From contig DATFFC010000104.1 in NCBI GenBank assembly GCA_035250505.1, forward strand, positions 1 to 51,081: a stretch of 51,081 nt of DNA. The letters run 5' to 3'. Position numbers and translations under genes: made by a program. The notes under the pieces are model-generated. The model searched no databases. It was not told the origin of the DNA and saw only the letters and a program-made list of their open reading frames with translations. The stretch comes from DASSBQ01 sp035250505 (lineage in GTDB: Bacteria > Nitrospirota > Nitrospiria > Nitrospirales > Nitrospiraceae). Shown piece after piece: positions 43,216 to 50,997 of this stretch; the stretch's first letter is position 1; every line of letters begins with the position of its first letter.

Positions 43216-43918
43216 GGTCGTCGCTCAGGAGCCAAGCAGAGTGGGACCCACCGATCTGTTCGAGGTGGAAGCCCGGCGTCGGGGGTACCGGTACGTTGCC
43301 GGTCTCGACGAGGCAGGTCGTGGGCCCCTCGCCGGTCCGGTCGTCGCCGCGGCCGTAATTCTTCCCCGCTGTTGTCGCCTTCCGGGACTCAACGATTCCA
43401 AACAACTGTCCGAGGCGGAACGTAACCGGCTCTATGCGCTGATCAGAATCAAGGCCTGCATGATCGGAATCGGCGCGGCGAGCGAGCAGGAAATCGACGG
43501 CATCAATATCCTGGAAGCCACCCGCTTGGCCATGCAACGCGCCATTGCGGCGATGTCGCTTGTCCCGGATTTTCTTCTGCTGGACGCCCTGACGATTCCC
43601 TTCGTGCCGATTCCCCAGCGCGCGATCATCACGGGCGACTGTCTCTCCCAATCCATTGCCGCGGCGTCGGTCATCGCCAAGGTGACCAGAGACCGCATGA
43701 TGGCCGATTATCATCGCGAATACCCGGAGTACAATTTTCTCTCGCATAAGGGCTATTGCACGCCCGAACACCTCCGGCTGTTGAAGCGATATGGACCCTG
43801 CGCCATTCATCGCCGGACCTTTTGGCCGGTGCTGGTCAGGCTGACGCGCCGCATACCCTTCCCGGCGCAACGTATCGTAGGACGGACTCGTCGCTCTTGT
43901 TCGGACACCGATGCCTGA
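43214..43918 (+). CDS. rnhB: Ribonuclease HII
   Basis: Removes ribonucleotides and RNA-DNA hybrids. 234 residues if it starts at the TTG at 43214 (GAGGG 6 nt before); GTG at 43241 is an alternative. The catalytic acids are in GLDEAGRGPLAGPVVAA (Asp-Glu), LLLDALTIP (Asp) and GDCLSQSIAAASVIAKVTRD (Asp). The C-terminal HKGYCTPEHLRLLKRYGP is the family's conserved end. The palindrome over the ribosome site could limit translation from the long operon mRNA. Confidence 0.93.
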   Translation: MVVAQEPSRVGPTDLFEVEARRRGYRYVAGLDEAGRGPLAGPVVAAAVILPRCCRLPGLNDSKQLSEAERNRLYALIRIKACMIGIGAASEQEIDGINILEATRLAMQRAIAAMSLVPDFLLLDALTIPFVPIPQRAIITGDCLSQSIAAASVIAKVTRDRMMADYHREYPEYNFLSHKGYCTPEHLRLLKRYGPCAIHRRTFWPVLVRLTRRIPFPAQRIVGRTRRSCSDTDA

Positions 43919-44297
43919 TACCCGTAAGCAGTTCGGCCGGGACGGAGAATCGCTCGCGGAACGATTTCTCCAAAGCCGCGGCTATCGCATCGTTGCACGG
44001 AACGTGCGGTCCTCGTCCGGCGAATTGGATCTGATCGCGGAAGACGGCGGTGTACTGGTCTTTGTCGAGGTCAAAGCGCGGCAGACGCATGCGTTTGGGG
44101 GAGCTCTATACGCCGTGGACCGGAAGAAACAGACGCGCATCGTCAAACAGGCTGCGCAGTATCTGGCCCGCCACGGGATCCGCAGCCGCTCTTGCCGGTT
44201 CGACGTCGTCCTGTTGAAGCCAAGCACGGGGCCGGCTCCCGTTATTGAGCTCATCCAAAACGCCTTCGAGGTTCCGGATGGGCATCTATTCGGATAG
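43911..44297 (+). CDS. yraN: UPF0102 (YraN) family nuclease-like protein
   Basis: 128 residues. The restriction-endonuclease-like (PD-(D/E)xK) core is visible: GRDGESLAERFLQSRGYRIV, GELDLIAEDGGVLVFVEVKA and AAQYLARHGIRSRSCRFDVV. The Asp and Glu-x-Lys residues of the fold are present. The family is widespread, but its substrate is not firmly known; a role with Holliday junctions or DNA/RNA processing has been suggested. Overlaps the end of rnhB by 8 nt, so it is part of the same operon. Confidence 0.92.
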   Translation: MPDTRKQFGRDGESLAERFLQSRGYRIVARNVRSSSGELDLIAEDGGVLVFVEVKARQTHAFGGALYAVDRKKQTRIVKQAAQYLARHGIRSRSCRFDVVLLKPSTGPAPVIELIQNAFEVPDGHLFG

Positions 44298-44334
44298 ACT
44301 TTGGACTGGTATGCGGCCGATCGGATAGCGTCGT

Positions 44335-45003
44335 ATGATTCAATTGTTCCACGTCACGAAATATTATGATCGGCGTCTGGCTCTTTCAGATGTTACCTTG
44401 GAGATCGACAAGGGCGAGTTTATTCTCCTGATGGGAGCAAGTGGAGCCGGCAAATCGACGCTCCTGAAATTATTGATCGGAGCCGAGCACCCCGACGAAG
44501 GGCAAATTTTTGTCCAGGGTCGCAACGTGTCGAAGTTATCCCAGTCGGAGATTCCCACCTTGAGGCGAAAAGTCGGCATCGTGTTCCAGGATTTTCGCCT
44601 GCTGCCGCGGAAAAGCGTCTTCGACAACGTCGCGCTTCCGTTGTTGGTCCAAGGGCTGTCGGACGGTGAAATCCGGCGAAAAGTGAGTGAAGCGCTGAAG
44701 GCGGTCGGTCTGGACCATCGCCGCGATCAATTGCCGCCGGCGCTGTCCACCGGTGAGCAGCAACGGGTGTGTATCGCTCGGGCGATCGTCAACGGACCGG
44801 TTGTCTTATTGGCTGATGAGCCCACCGGAAACTTGGATCCGGATCTGACCAGAGAGATCATCGAGCTGTTCAAGCTCATCAACGCCCGGGGAACCACCGT
44901 TATGGTCGCGACGCACGATCCCCAAGTCATGGCGCAAGTCAATCGCCGGGTCATCGCTCTCTCGGATGGAAGGCTCCTGCAGAGATCCGAAGCCATGCTA
45001 TGA
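44335..45003 (+). CDS. ftsE: Cell-division ATP-binding protein FtsE
   Basis: ABC ATPase that, with FtsX, controls septal peptidoglycan hydrolysis at the divisome. 222 residues. MIQLFHVTKYYDRRLALSDV is the characteristic N-terminus; Walker A is GASGAGKSTLLKLL, the signature is LSTGEQQRVCIARAIV and Walker B is VVLLADEPTGNLD. It overlaps ftsX by 4 nt (ATGA). It follows yraN after 37 nt with no clear terminator. Confidence 0.95.
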   Translation: MIQLFHVTKYYDRRLALSDVTLEIDKGEFILLMGASGAGKSTLLKLLIGAEHPDEGQIFVQGRNVSKLSQSEIPTLRRKVGIVFQDFRLLPRKSVFDNVALPLLVQGLSDGEIRRKVSEALKAVGLDHRRDQLPPALSTGEQQRVCIARAIVNGPVVLLADEPTGNLDPDLTREIIELFKLINARGTTVMVATHDPQVMAQVNRRVIALSDGRLLQRSEAML

Positions 45004-45899
45004 GGCGATTATCGTACCTGTTGCGGGAAGCGCTCGCCAACGTACTGACGAACCGGACGACTACGCTCGTCGCGGTCGCCACGACCGCGTTCACGTTTGC
45101 CTGTGTGGGAGTCTTTCTGCTGCTCTATGTCAATCTGAAGGCGATGGCCGCTTCATTGCAGCGTGACATCCAGATTCTGGTGTATCTCGATGAAGGCCTC
45201 GGCCCTGGGGCGACCGCGTTGCTGGAACAGCAACTGAAATCGGATCGAGCCGTCGCCTCGGTGTCCTATATCTCGAAAGACGAGGCGCTGGCCGAGTTTC
45301 AAAAGCAATTTCCCTCGGATTCTCATCTCCTGGAAGGGCTGGGACAGAATCCTTTGCCAGCCTCGTATGTCGTGACCCTCTCCCCGGCATTCCGCACGTC
45401 GGACGGTATCAAGCGCTGGGCTGAGCGGACCAGGACGATTGCCGGCGTGAATCAGGTGGAGTACAGTCAGGATTGGATCGACGCGTTGGGCAATTTGGTC
45501 CGATACATCGAAGTCGCCGCCATGATCGTAGGCGTCATCTTGTCGGCCGCCTGTGTGACCATCATCGCGAATACGATCCGGTTGGCGCTCTACGCGCGAC
45601 GGGAGGAGATTGAGATTCTCGGCATGATCGGGGCGACCAAAGCCTTTATCCGTATCCCGTACGTCCTGGAGGGGTCGACTCTGGGGTTGGTGGGCAGTGC
45701 CTTGTCGCTGGTGATTCTGAAGGCCGGTTTTGAAGTCTTTCGGCACGAGATTCGTTCCACCAGCCGGTTTCTAGGAGTGGACTCGTTCCTCCTGTTTCTT
45801 TCGCTTCCCATGTGCCTGTCGCTTGTCGGCGTCGGCCTGCTCCTGGGGTTCGTCGGAAGCTATCTTTCGCTCTTGCGATTTGCCGAGAACCGAAGATGA
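45000..45899 (+). CDS. ftsX: Cell-division membrane protein FtsX
   Basis: Four-helix membrane partner of FtsE, 299 residues. The first helix (TTLVAVATTAFTFACVGVFL) is followed by a periplasmic domain of about 130 residues (SYISKDEALAEFQKQFP, VEYSQDWIDALGNLV), then three helices in the C-terminal half (AAMIVGVILSAACVTIIANT and two more). The cytoplasmic loop YARREEIEILGMIGATKAFI is typical of FtsX. Its periplasmic loop would signal to the EnvC protein encoded next. Translationally coupled to both ftsE and envC. Confidence 0.94.
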   Translation: MRRLSYLLREALANVLTNRTTTLVAVATTAFTFACVGVFLLLYVNLKAMAASLQRDIQILVYLDEGLGPGATALLEQQLKSDRAVASVSYISKDEALAEFQKQFPSDSHLLEGLGQNPLPASYVVTLSPAFRTSDGIKRWAERTRTIAGVNQVEYSQDWIDALGNLVRYIEVAAMIVGVILSAACVTIIANTIRLALYARREEIEILGMIGATKAFIRIPYVLEGSTLGLVGSALSLVILKAGFEVFRHEIRSTSRFLGVDSFLLFLSLPMCLSLVGVGLLLGFVGSYLSLLRFAENRR

Positions 45900-47086
45900 C
45901 GGGAATGTCGATGGTGGCGGTGATCGGTGTGCTCCTGGGACTGGTTTGTACGGTCTCGCCCGGGTATGCCGAGCGCAAGGAGTCTTACCGCGACAAGATC
46001 GAGCGGGAGCGCAAGAACCTCGAAAAGTTGCGGGGCAGCATCGAAGAGAAAAAGAAACAGGCCGGCGAAGTCGAAAAGAAGCGCGAATCGGTGTTACAGG
46101 GCATTCAGTCCCTTGACGAACGGTTGGTTCGCTACCGGCAGGACCACCAGGAGACAAAGAGGAAACTCAAGCAGAAAGACCATGAAATCGAACAGATGAA
46201 CAGCCAGCTGGACGCCCTGGAAGACAGTATCGCCGCCCGCCGGGACGCCATCGCCGCCCGCCTGCGCGTACAGTACGTGGAGGGTCGTTTCGGCCATCTC
46301 AAAACGCTGTTGGCATCCGCCTCCTATGGGGATTTTCAACGCCGATTTCGGTATCTTTCCTCCGTCTCCCAGCGTGAATTCGACATTATGGATACCTACC
46401 GAAAGGATGCCAGGCGTATCGCCGAGGTGGAGCGGGACCGGGAAGAGGCGCGCCGGCGGATTTTGGCCTACAAGGTGAAGACGGAGCGGAAGCTGGCCCA
46501 GATTCAAGATCTTAAGAAAGAGAAACGGGTCTATCTTGCAAGGATCACCCAGGAAAAGGAATCATTTGAGCGAGCGGTCGAGGAATTGCTACGCTCCGCG
46601 TCTCGGGTGGACGGCCTTTTGCGGGAGCTTGAAGCACGGCGGCGAGCGGCAACCCAGCGTGTCCCGGGCTCGGCCGGAGGGTTACGGGCTTTAAAGGGCT
46701 CGCTACTGTGGCCGGCGGACGGCCAGGTTATCTCGCATTTCGGCCGCCAAAAACATCCGACTTTCAATACCTATATTCAACGAAAGGGTATTGAGATTCG
46801 GGCGGCGGAGGGGAGTATCATACGGGCGGTGCTGCCCGGCACGGTCGTATATGCGGACTGGCTGAAAGGCTATGGACTCGTTATAATTGCGGATCATGCG
46901 AACGGAATCTTCTCACTCTATGCCCATGCCTCAAAGCTCCTCACGGAGGTCGGCGCGCGGATAGAGGCAGGTCAGACCATCGGCGAAACCGGTGATACCG
47001 GGATGACGGGAGATAACACACTCTATTTCGAGTTGCGGGAAGGGGCCGAACCGGTGGACCCTCTTCTGTGGCTCTCAAAACGTTAG
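45896..47086 (+). CDS. envC: Murein hydrolase activator EnvC
   Basis: 396 residues from the ATG at 45896 (ATGA overlap with the ftsX stop; the frame is open 84 nt upstream but inside ftsX). A signal peptide (VAVIGVLLGLVCTVSPGYA) precedes a long coiled coil (about 25-260), then a LytM/M23 domain. The M23 zinc sites look degenerate: the usual Asp after the first His is in KGIEIRAA (Glu), and the usual HxH reads LYFELRE. As in EnvC of E. coli, this points to a non-catalytic activator of amidases that is recruited by FtsEX. Catalytic loss is read from the motifs, not tested. Confidence 0.92.
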   Translation: MTGMSMVAVIGVLLGLVCTVSPGYAERKESYRDKIERERKNLEKLRGSIEEKKKQAGEVEKKRESVLQGIQSLDERLVRYRQDHQETKRKLKQKDHEIEQMNSQLDALEDSIAARRDAIAARLRVQYVEGRFGHLKTLLASASYGDFQRRFRYLSSVSQREFDIMDTYRKDARRIAEVERDREEARRRILAYKVKTERKLAQIQDLKKEKRVYLARITQEKESFERAVEELLRSASRVDGLLRELEARRRAATQRVPGSAGGLRALKGSLLWPADGQVISHFGRQKHPTFNTYIQRKGIEIRAAEGSIIRAVLPGTVVYADWLKGYGLVIIADHANGIFSLYAHASKLLTEVGARIEAGQTIGETGDTGMTGDNTLYFELREGAEPVDPLLWLSKR

Positions 47087-47110
47087 GCTCGCGAAGGAAG
47101 GAAGCAAGCC

Positions 47111-48469
47111 ATGGAACAGCAGTATCGCCGGCGGTGGTTATATCTGGCCCTCATGGTCGCCCTCGCACTGGGGATCGGTATTCTCATTGAGAAAGGATGG
47201 GAGCGGACCGGCCACGCGTCCGAGACCTACGAGGAGCTGAAGACGTTCTCCGAAGTGCTCACGCAGGTGCAGAAGCACTATGTCGACGACACCAAAGTCA
47301 AAGATCTGGTGCAGGGCGCGATGCGCAGGATGCTGTCCACACTAGATCCGCACTCCGCCTATATGACGGCGGACATGTACAAGGAAATGCAGGTCGAGAC
47401 CAAAGGCGAATTCGGCGGGGTCGGTATCCAAATCGGCGTCAAGGAGAACCGATTGGCCGTGATTGCTCCCATCGAAGGTACGCCGGCGTACCGAGCGGGG
47501 ATCAAGGCCGGGGATTTCATCACGAAAGTCAACGATGAACCGACCAAAGATCTCACGTTGATGGATGCCGTACAAAAAATGCGCGGCCCGAAGGGCACCA
47601 AAGTACATTTGACGATTCAGCGGGACGGTGCAACGGATCCCATGGTGTTTTCCCTGGTGCGGGACACCATTAAGATCGAGAGCGTGAAATCGAGAGTCAT
47701 CGACAACACCATCGGCTACGTGAGGTTGACGCAATTCCAGGAGGCGACCGGCCGGGACCTGAGCCGGGCGCTCAAACAACTCCGCGAACAGAAGGTCCAG
47801 GGCACGGTGCTGGACTTGCGCAATAACCCCGGCGGCCTGCTGACCGCCGCCGTCGATGTGTCGGAACAGTTCGTTGGAAATGGAAAGCTCATCGTCTATA
47901 CCAAGGGCCGGGAAGGCAAAAAAGACGAGTGGTTTTCCAAGACGAAGGAAACACTGGAAGACTATCCGATGATCATTCTTGTGAATGAGGGCTCAGCCAG
48001 CGCATCGGAGATTGTGGCGGGCGCTCTCCAAGATTGGGGCCGCGCGGTGATCGTGGGGACGACGACGTTTGGGAAGGGGTCGGTACAAACCATTCTGCCG
48101 CTCGGCGACGGGTCAGGTCTGCGGCTCACCACCGCCAAGTACTATACGCCGAAGGGCCGGTCGATTCAGTCCACGGGGATTACCCCCGATATCGTCGTGA
48201 AACTGCAGAATCAAACCGTGGCCAAAGTCGGCGAAAAAGACACGAAGGACAAGGAGGTCGAGGCGAAGGCTGGGAAGCCGTCTTCTCCCAAAGAAAGCCA
48301 ACCGGCTCAAAAACCAACCGAGGATCCGACTCACCGGAACGGTGCCCCGCCGGCGCCGCTGCCGATCGACTCGGGTGGCGAATTCTCCTTGGAAGATGAT
48401 GTCCAGCTGCAGAAAGCGGTCGAGTTGCTGAAGAGTTGGAAGATCTTTAAGTCTCTGGGGCCGGCGTAG
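47111..48469 (+). CDS. ctpA: C-terminal processing peptidase (S41)
   Basis: 452 residues. An N-terminal membrane anchor or signal (LYLALMVALALGIGILIE), a PDZ domain (about 105-185, with AYRAGIKAGDFITKVN) and an S41 protease domain. The catalytic Ser is in NEGSASASEIVAG (about 297) and Lys in TTFGKGSVQT (about 322). It cleaves near C-termini in the periplasm; in many bacteria CtpA also degrades peptidoglycan hydrolases, which fits its place after envC (24-nt gap). The C-terminal tail (KAGKPSSPKESQPAQKP) is Lys/Pro-rich. It overlaps the convergent HhH gene by 23 nt. Confidence 0.95.
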   Translation: MEQQYRRRWLYLALMVALALGIGILIEKGWERTGHASETYEELKTFSEVLTQVQKHYVDDTKVKDLVQGAMRRMLSTLDPHSAYMTADMYKEMQVETKGEFGGVGIQIGVKENRLAVIAPIEGTPAYRAGIKAGDFITKVNDEPTKDLTLMDAVQKMRGPKGTKVHLTIQRDGATDPMVFSLVRDTIKIESVKSRVIDNTIGYVRLTQFQEATGRDLSRALKQLREQKVQGTVLDLRNNPGGLLTAAVDVSEQFVGNGKLIVYTKGREGKKDEWFSKTKETLEDYPMIILVNEGSASASEIVAGALQDWGRAVIVGTTTFGKGSVQTILPLGDGSGLRLTTAKYYTPKGRSIQSTGITPDIVVKLQNQTVAKVGEKDTKDKEVEAKAGKPSSPKESQPAQKPTEDPTHRNGAPPAPLPIDSGGEFSLEDDVQLQKAVELLKSWKIFKSLGPA

Positions 48470-48935
48470 CGCCGGCCTGTTCCCGGCGGGCCGCCAATGC
48501 CTCGAGAAGGGCGTCTTCGGTTCCCGTGAATCCGGGCATTGTGCGCAAGAGATGAGACCGAACGAGCTGGTCCAGGTCGTTCAGCGTGCGAATGCCGAGC
48601 CGATGATAGAGGTAGCTGACGACCGATTCCGACATGCCGGGAAGGGAGGTCCAGTTCGAGACCTCCTCCGGCAGGGGCGCCCTTAGTTCTTCATACGAGC
48701 GGATCGTACCAGTCTGCACGAATTCCATGATCTTTCCCGCCAAATCCCGCCCCACCCCGGGAATTTGTTCAAGATCCTCCCGCCTCGCCAGTTCCGCGAT
48801 ATCTCGGTCCAATGAGCTGATGGCTTCCGCGGCCTTGCGATAAGCCCGGACCCGATACGGATTGGCCCGCCGCGAAGCCAAGAGATTGGCCATGGCTAGA
48901 AAGAGATCCGACAATCGGCGGTTGCGTTCCGGCAT
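48447..48935 (-). CDS. PolX-like helix-hairpin-helix protein
   Basis: 162 residues. The N-terminal part (LSDLFLAMANLLASRRANPY, then RVRAYRKAAEAI) resembles the 8-kDa domain of family X DNA polymerases, and EQIPGVGRDLAGKIMEFVQTG is a helix-hairpin-helix motif; a second HhH-like region is at TSLPGMSESVVSYLYHRLG. The polymerase and PHP domains are absent, so it is a stand-alone DNA-binding module. Function unknown; it could assist repair. It overlaps the ctpA end by 23 nt on the other strand. Confidence 0.8.
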   Translation of the reverse strand: MPERNRRLSDLFLAMANLLASRRANPYRVRAYRKAAEAISSLDRDIAELARREDLEQIPGVGRDLAGKIMEFVQTGTIRSYEELRAPLPEEVSNWTSLPGMSESVVSYLYHRLGIRTLNDLDQLVRSHLLRTMPGFTGTEDALLEALAARREQAGATPAPET

Positions 48936-49050
48936 CGAGGTTCGGAGCCTGCCCCTGTGTATTGTGCGGTCTGCGACTGGTCGGCGGCAAGGCCTCCGCT
49001 GCGGCTCCTGTTCGGTTGATGCACCGTTTATCGACGGTCCCGTCCATCGG

Positions 49051-49080
49051 TTGACAATGTCTTTCCGCCTCCCCTAGGAT
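49051..49080 (+). promoter_or_regulatory. Predicted promoter of thiSGE, very close to the start codon
   Basis: TTGACA (49051-49056), an 18-nt spacer and TAGGAT (49075-49080). The expected start point is near 49087, directly before the ATG at 49088, so the transcript may be leaderless. No thi-box riboswitch was seen upstream. Confidence 0.55.
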
Positions 49081-49087
49081 GATTTGT

Positions 49088-49309
49088 ATGGGATCGGCGG
49101 CGGTCACCATTCAAGTCAATGGCGAAGCGCGCGGAGTGAGCGGCGGGATGACTGTGGCGGGGTTGCTGCGTGAGTTGGATATCCAGCCGGATCGAGTCGC
49201 AGTTGAATTGAACCTTGAGATCGTGGATCGGCAGACATTTGAAACGCGACGCCTGCAGGAAGGTGACCGACTCGAGATTTTGAGTTTTATCGGCGGAGGG
49301 ACCGACTAG
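49088..49309 (+). CDS. thiS: Sulfur carrier protein ThiS with C-terminal extension
   Basis: About 73 residues. It carries sulfur as a C-terminal thiocarboxylate for thiazole synthesis in thiamine biosynthesis. Core motifs: VTIQVNGEARGVSGG, TVAGLLRELDIQPDRVAVEL and the C-terminal GDRLEILSFIGGGTD. Most ThiS proteins end in GG, but here two residues (Thr-Asp) follow the glycines, which would need removal before thiocarboxylation or is a sequence-specific variant. The ATG at 49088 is preferred over the one at 49079, because the latter overlaps the -10 box. Leads thiG and thiE. Confidence 0.92.
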   Translation: MGSAAVTIQVNGEARGVSGGMTVAGLLRELDIQPDRVAVELNLEIVDRQTFETRRLQEGDRLEILSFIGGGTD

Positions 49310-49323
49310 CCGGGGAACCCGTT

Positions 49324-50106
49324 ATGGAGACCGATATGCAAGATCGACTTCGGATAGGCGGATATGAGTTCAAATCGCGTCTCTGGGTCGGGACCGGCAA
49401 GTACAAAGACTTTATCGAGACGCAAAAGGCCATCGAAGCCTCGGGCGCCGATGTCGTGACGGTCGCTGTGCGCCGGGTCAATATCACCGACCGGTCGAAA
49501 GAGAATCTGCTGGACTACATCGATCCCAAGAAGTACACGATTCTGCCCAACACGGCCGGCTGCTATACGGTTGAAGATGCCGTTCGTTACGCGCGGTTGG
49601 GTCGCGCCGCCGGCGTCTCGGATCTGGTCAAGCTCGAGGTCATCGGGGATGAAAAGACGTTGTTTCCGGATACGGTCGGATTACTCGAAGCCGCCAAGAT
49701 TCTCGTGAAAGAAGGATTCGTGGTGTTGCCCTACACCAATGACGATCCGATCGTGGCGAAGAAATTGGTCGATATCGGCTGTCCTGCAGTCATGCCGCTG
49801 GCCGCTCCGATCGGGTCAGGCCTTGGAATCCGCAACCCCTATAATCTGAAGATCCTCATGGAATCGGTCAGCGTTCCCGTGATCGTGGATGCCGGTGTGG
49901 GGACCGCGTCGGACGCGGCGTTGGCGATGGAGTATGGCGCGGATGCCGTCCTGATGAATACGGCGATCGCCGGCGCGCAGTCTCCGATTGCGATGGCCGA
50001 GGCGATGAAGTATGCCGTCTGGGCGGGACGGTTGGCCTACAAGGCCGGTCGCATCCCGCGTAAGCTCTATGCGACCGCCAGCAGTCCGATCGAGGGAATG
50101 CTCTAG
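49324..50106 (+). CDS. thiG: Thiazole synthase
   Basis: Forms the thiazole phosphate of thiamine from DXP, ThiS-thiocarboxylate and dehydroglycine. 260 residues. Motifs: IGGYEFKSRLWVGTGKYKDF, VTVAVRRVNITDRSKEN, LVKLEVIGDEKTLFPDT (with the Schiff-base Lys) and DAGVGTASDAALAMEYGADA. A second ATG at 49336 has GGAG at an ideal distance and may be the true start. It is 14 nt from thiS. Confidence 0.96.
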   Translation: METDMQDRLRIGGYEFKSRLWVGTGKYKDFIETQKAIEASGADVVTVAVRRVNITDRSKENLLDYIDPKKYTILPNTAGCYTVEDAVRYARLGRAAGVSDLVKLEVIGDEKTLFPDTVGLLEAAKILVKEGFVVLPYTNDDPIVAKKLVDIGCPAVMPLAAPIGSGLGIRNPYNLKILMESVSVPVIVDAGVGTASDAALAMEYGADAVLMNTAIAGAQSPIAMAEAMKYAVWAGRLAYKAGRIPRKLYATASSPIEGML

Positions 50107-50110
50107 CCCG

Positions 50111-50199
50111 GTGAGGCGTGAGGCGTCAAACGTGAGGCGATAGTCTTCCGTATCGTGAACGCCGGTCCGTGCGCCCGTCTCCGCCTTACGCCTTCTTGT
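50111..50199. repeat. Heptamer-periodic intergenic tract with inverted arm (site C)
   Basis: GTGAGGC GTGAGGC GTCAAAC GTGAGGC (50111-50138) is followed, after about 40 nt, by CTCCGCC TTACGCC (50179-50192). The inverse of CGCCTTACGCC matches GGCGTGAGGCG at 10 of 11 positions. It fills most of the thiG-thiE gap. Confidence 0.6.
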
Positions 50200-50209
50200 C
50201 CCTTACCGA

Positions 50210-50857
50210 ATGAAATCCGCAGTTGATTTTCGTCTGTACCTGGTGACCGATCGCCGCCAGGTTGCACACGGAACACTCCTTTCGGCGTTGGCTCAATTTA
50301 TTGCTTCGGGCGGGCGCGCCATCCAGCTTCGCGAGCGGGATCTCAACACTCGTGAACAACTGGAATTGATTCGGGCCATCGAGGGACTGGGTCAAGCAAC
50401 CGGAACGAAACTGTTGATCAATGATCGGGCGGATCTGACGGCGGTCGGCAAAGCGGTCGGCGTGCATTTGCGGGAGACGAGTTTACCTGTGCCGGCGGCG
50501 CGCCGGATTGTGGGCAGTGACCGACTGATCGGAGTCTCGGTCCATTCCGAGGACGGTGTCGCACAGGCGGAGGCGCAAGGGGCGGACTTCGCCGTCCTGG
50601 GTCCGATCTACGCGACGCCGTCGAAGCGCGAATATGGCCCGCCGCTCGGGCTTCACGTCCTTGAGCGTGCGTGCCGCCGAGTGCGTATGCCGGTGTTTGC
50701 GATCGGAGGCATCACCGCCTCGCGTGCAACCGAAGTGCGGGGTGCCGGCGCGTTCGGTCTCGCGGTGATTTCGTATATCCTCGGCGCGCCCGACGTAGCG
50801 GCGGCAACGCGAGAACTATTGAGCGCCGTTGATCCGCCTGATGGACGATCACGATGA
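50210..50857 (+). CDS. thiE: Thiamine-phosphate synthase
   Basis: Joins the pyrimidine and thiazole moieties to give thiamine phosphate. 215 residues, the usual length. TIM-barrel motifs: IQLRERDLNTREQLELI, LLINDRADLTAVGKAVGVHL, GPIYATPSKREYGPPLG (with the pyrophosphate-binding Ser/Thr) and FAIGGITASRATEV. It lies 103 nt after thiG, with the heptamer tract in between. No thiC or thiD is near. Confidence 0.95.
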   Translation: MKSAVDFRLYLVTDRRQVAHGTLLSALAQFIASGGRAIQLRERDLNTREQLELIRAIEGLGQATGTKLLINDRADLTAVGKAVGVHLRETSLPVPAARRIVGSDRLIGVSVHSEDGVAQAEAQGADFAVLGPIYATPSKREYGPPLGLHVLERACRRVRMPVFAIGGITASRATEVRGAGAFGLAVISYILGAPDVAAATRELLSAVDPPDGRSR

Positions 50858-50997
50858 TGTTTCATTCGTCATCAGACAAATGAGAAGCGTCGTCACGGAT
50901 CCTGTCCAGTTGACCGCCCTATAGGCGGATGATAGAATCCCGATAACTTGGACTGCGTGAACTGGCAAGGCTTTCGAACGATTCGACGAGCGATGCG

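Noticed and set aside
45812..45895. Longer EnvC start inside ftsX
   Set aside because: The ATGA overlap at 45896 and a proper signal peptide favour the shorter form; the extension is Arg-rich and overlaps coding sequence of ftsX.
48936..49078. TPP riboswitch before thiS
   Set aside because: No CTGAGA/ACCTGA core of the thi-box could be seen in this gap.
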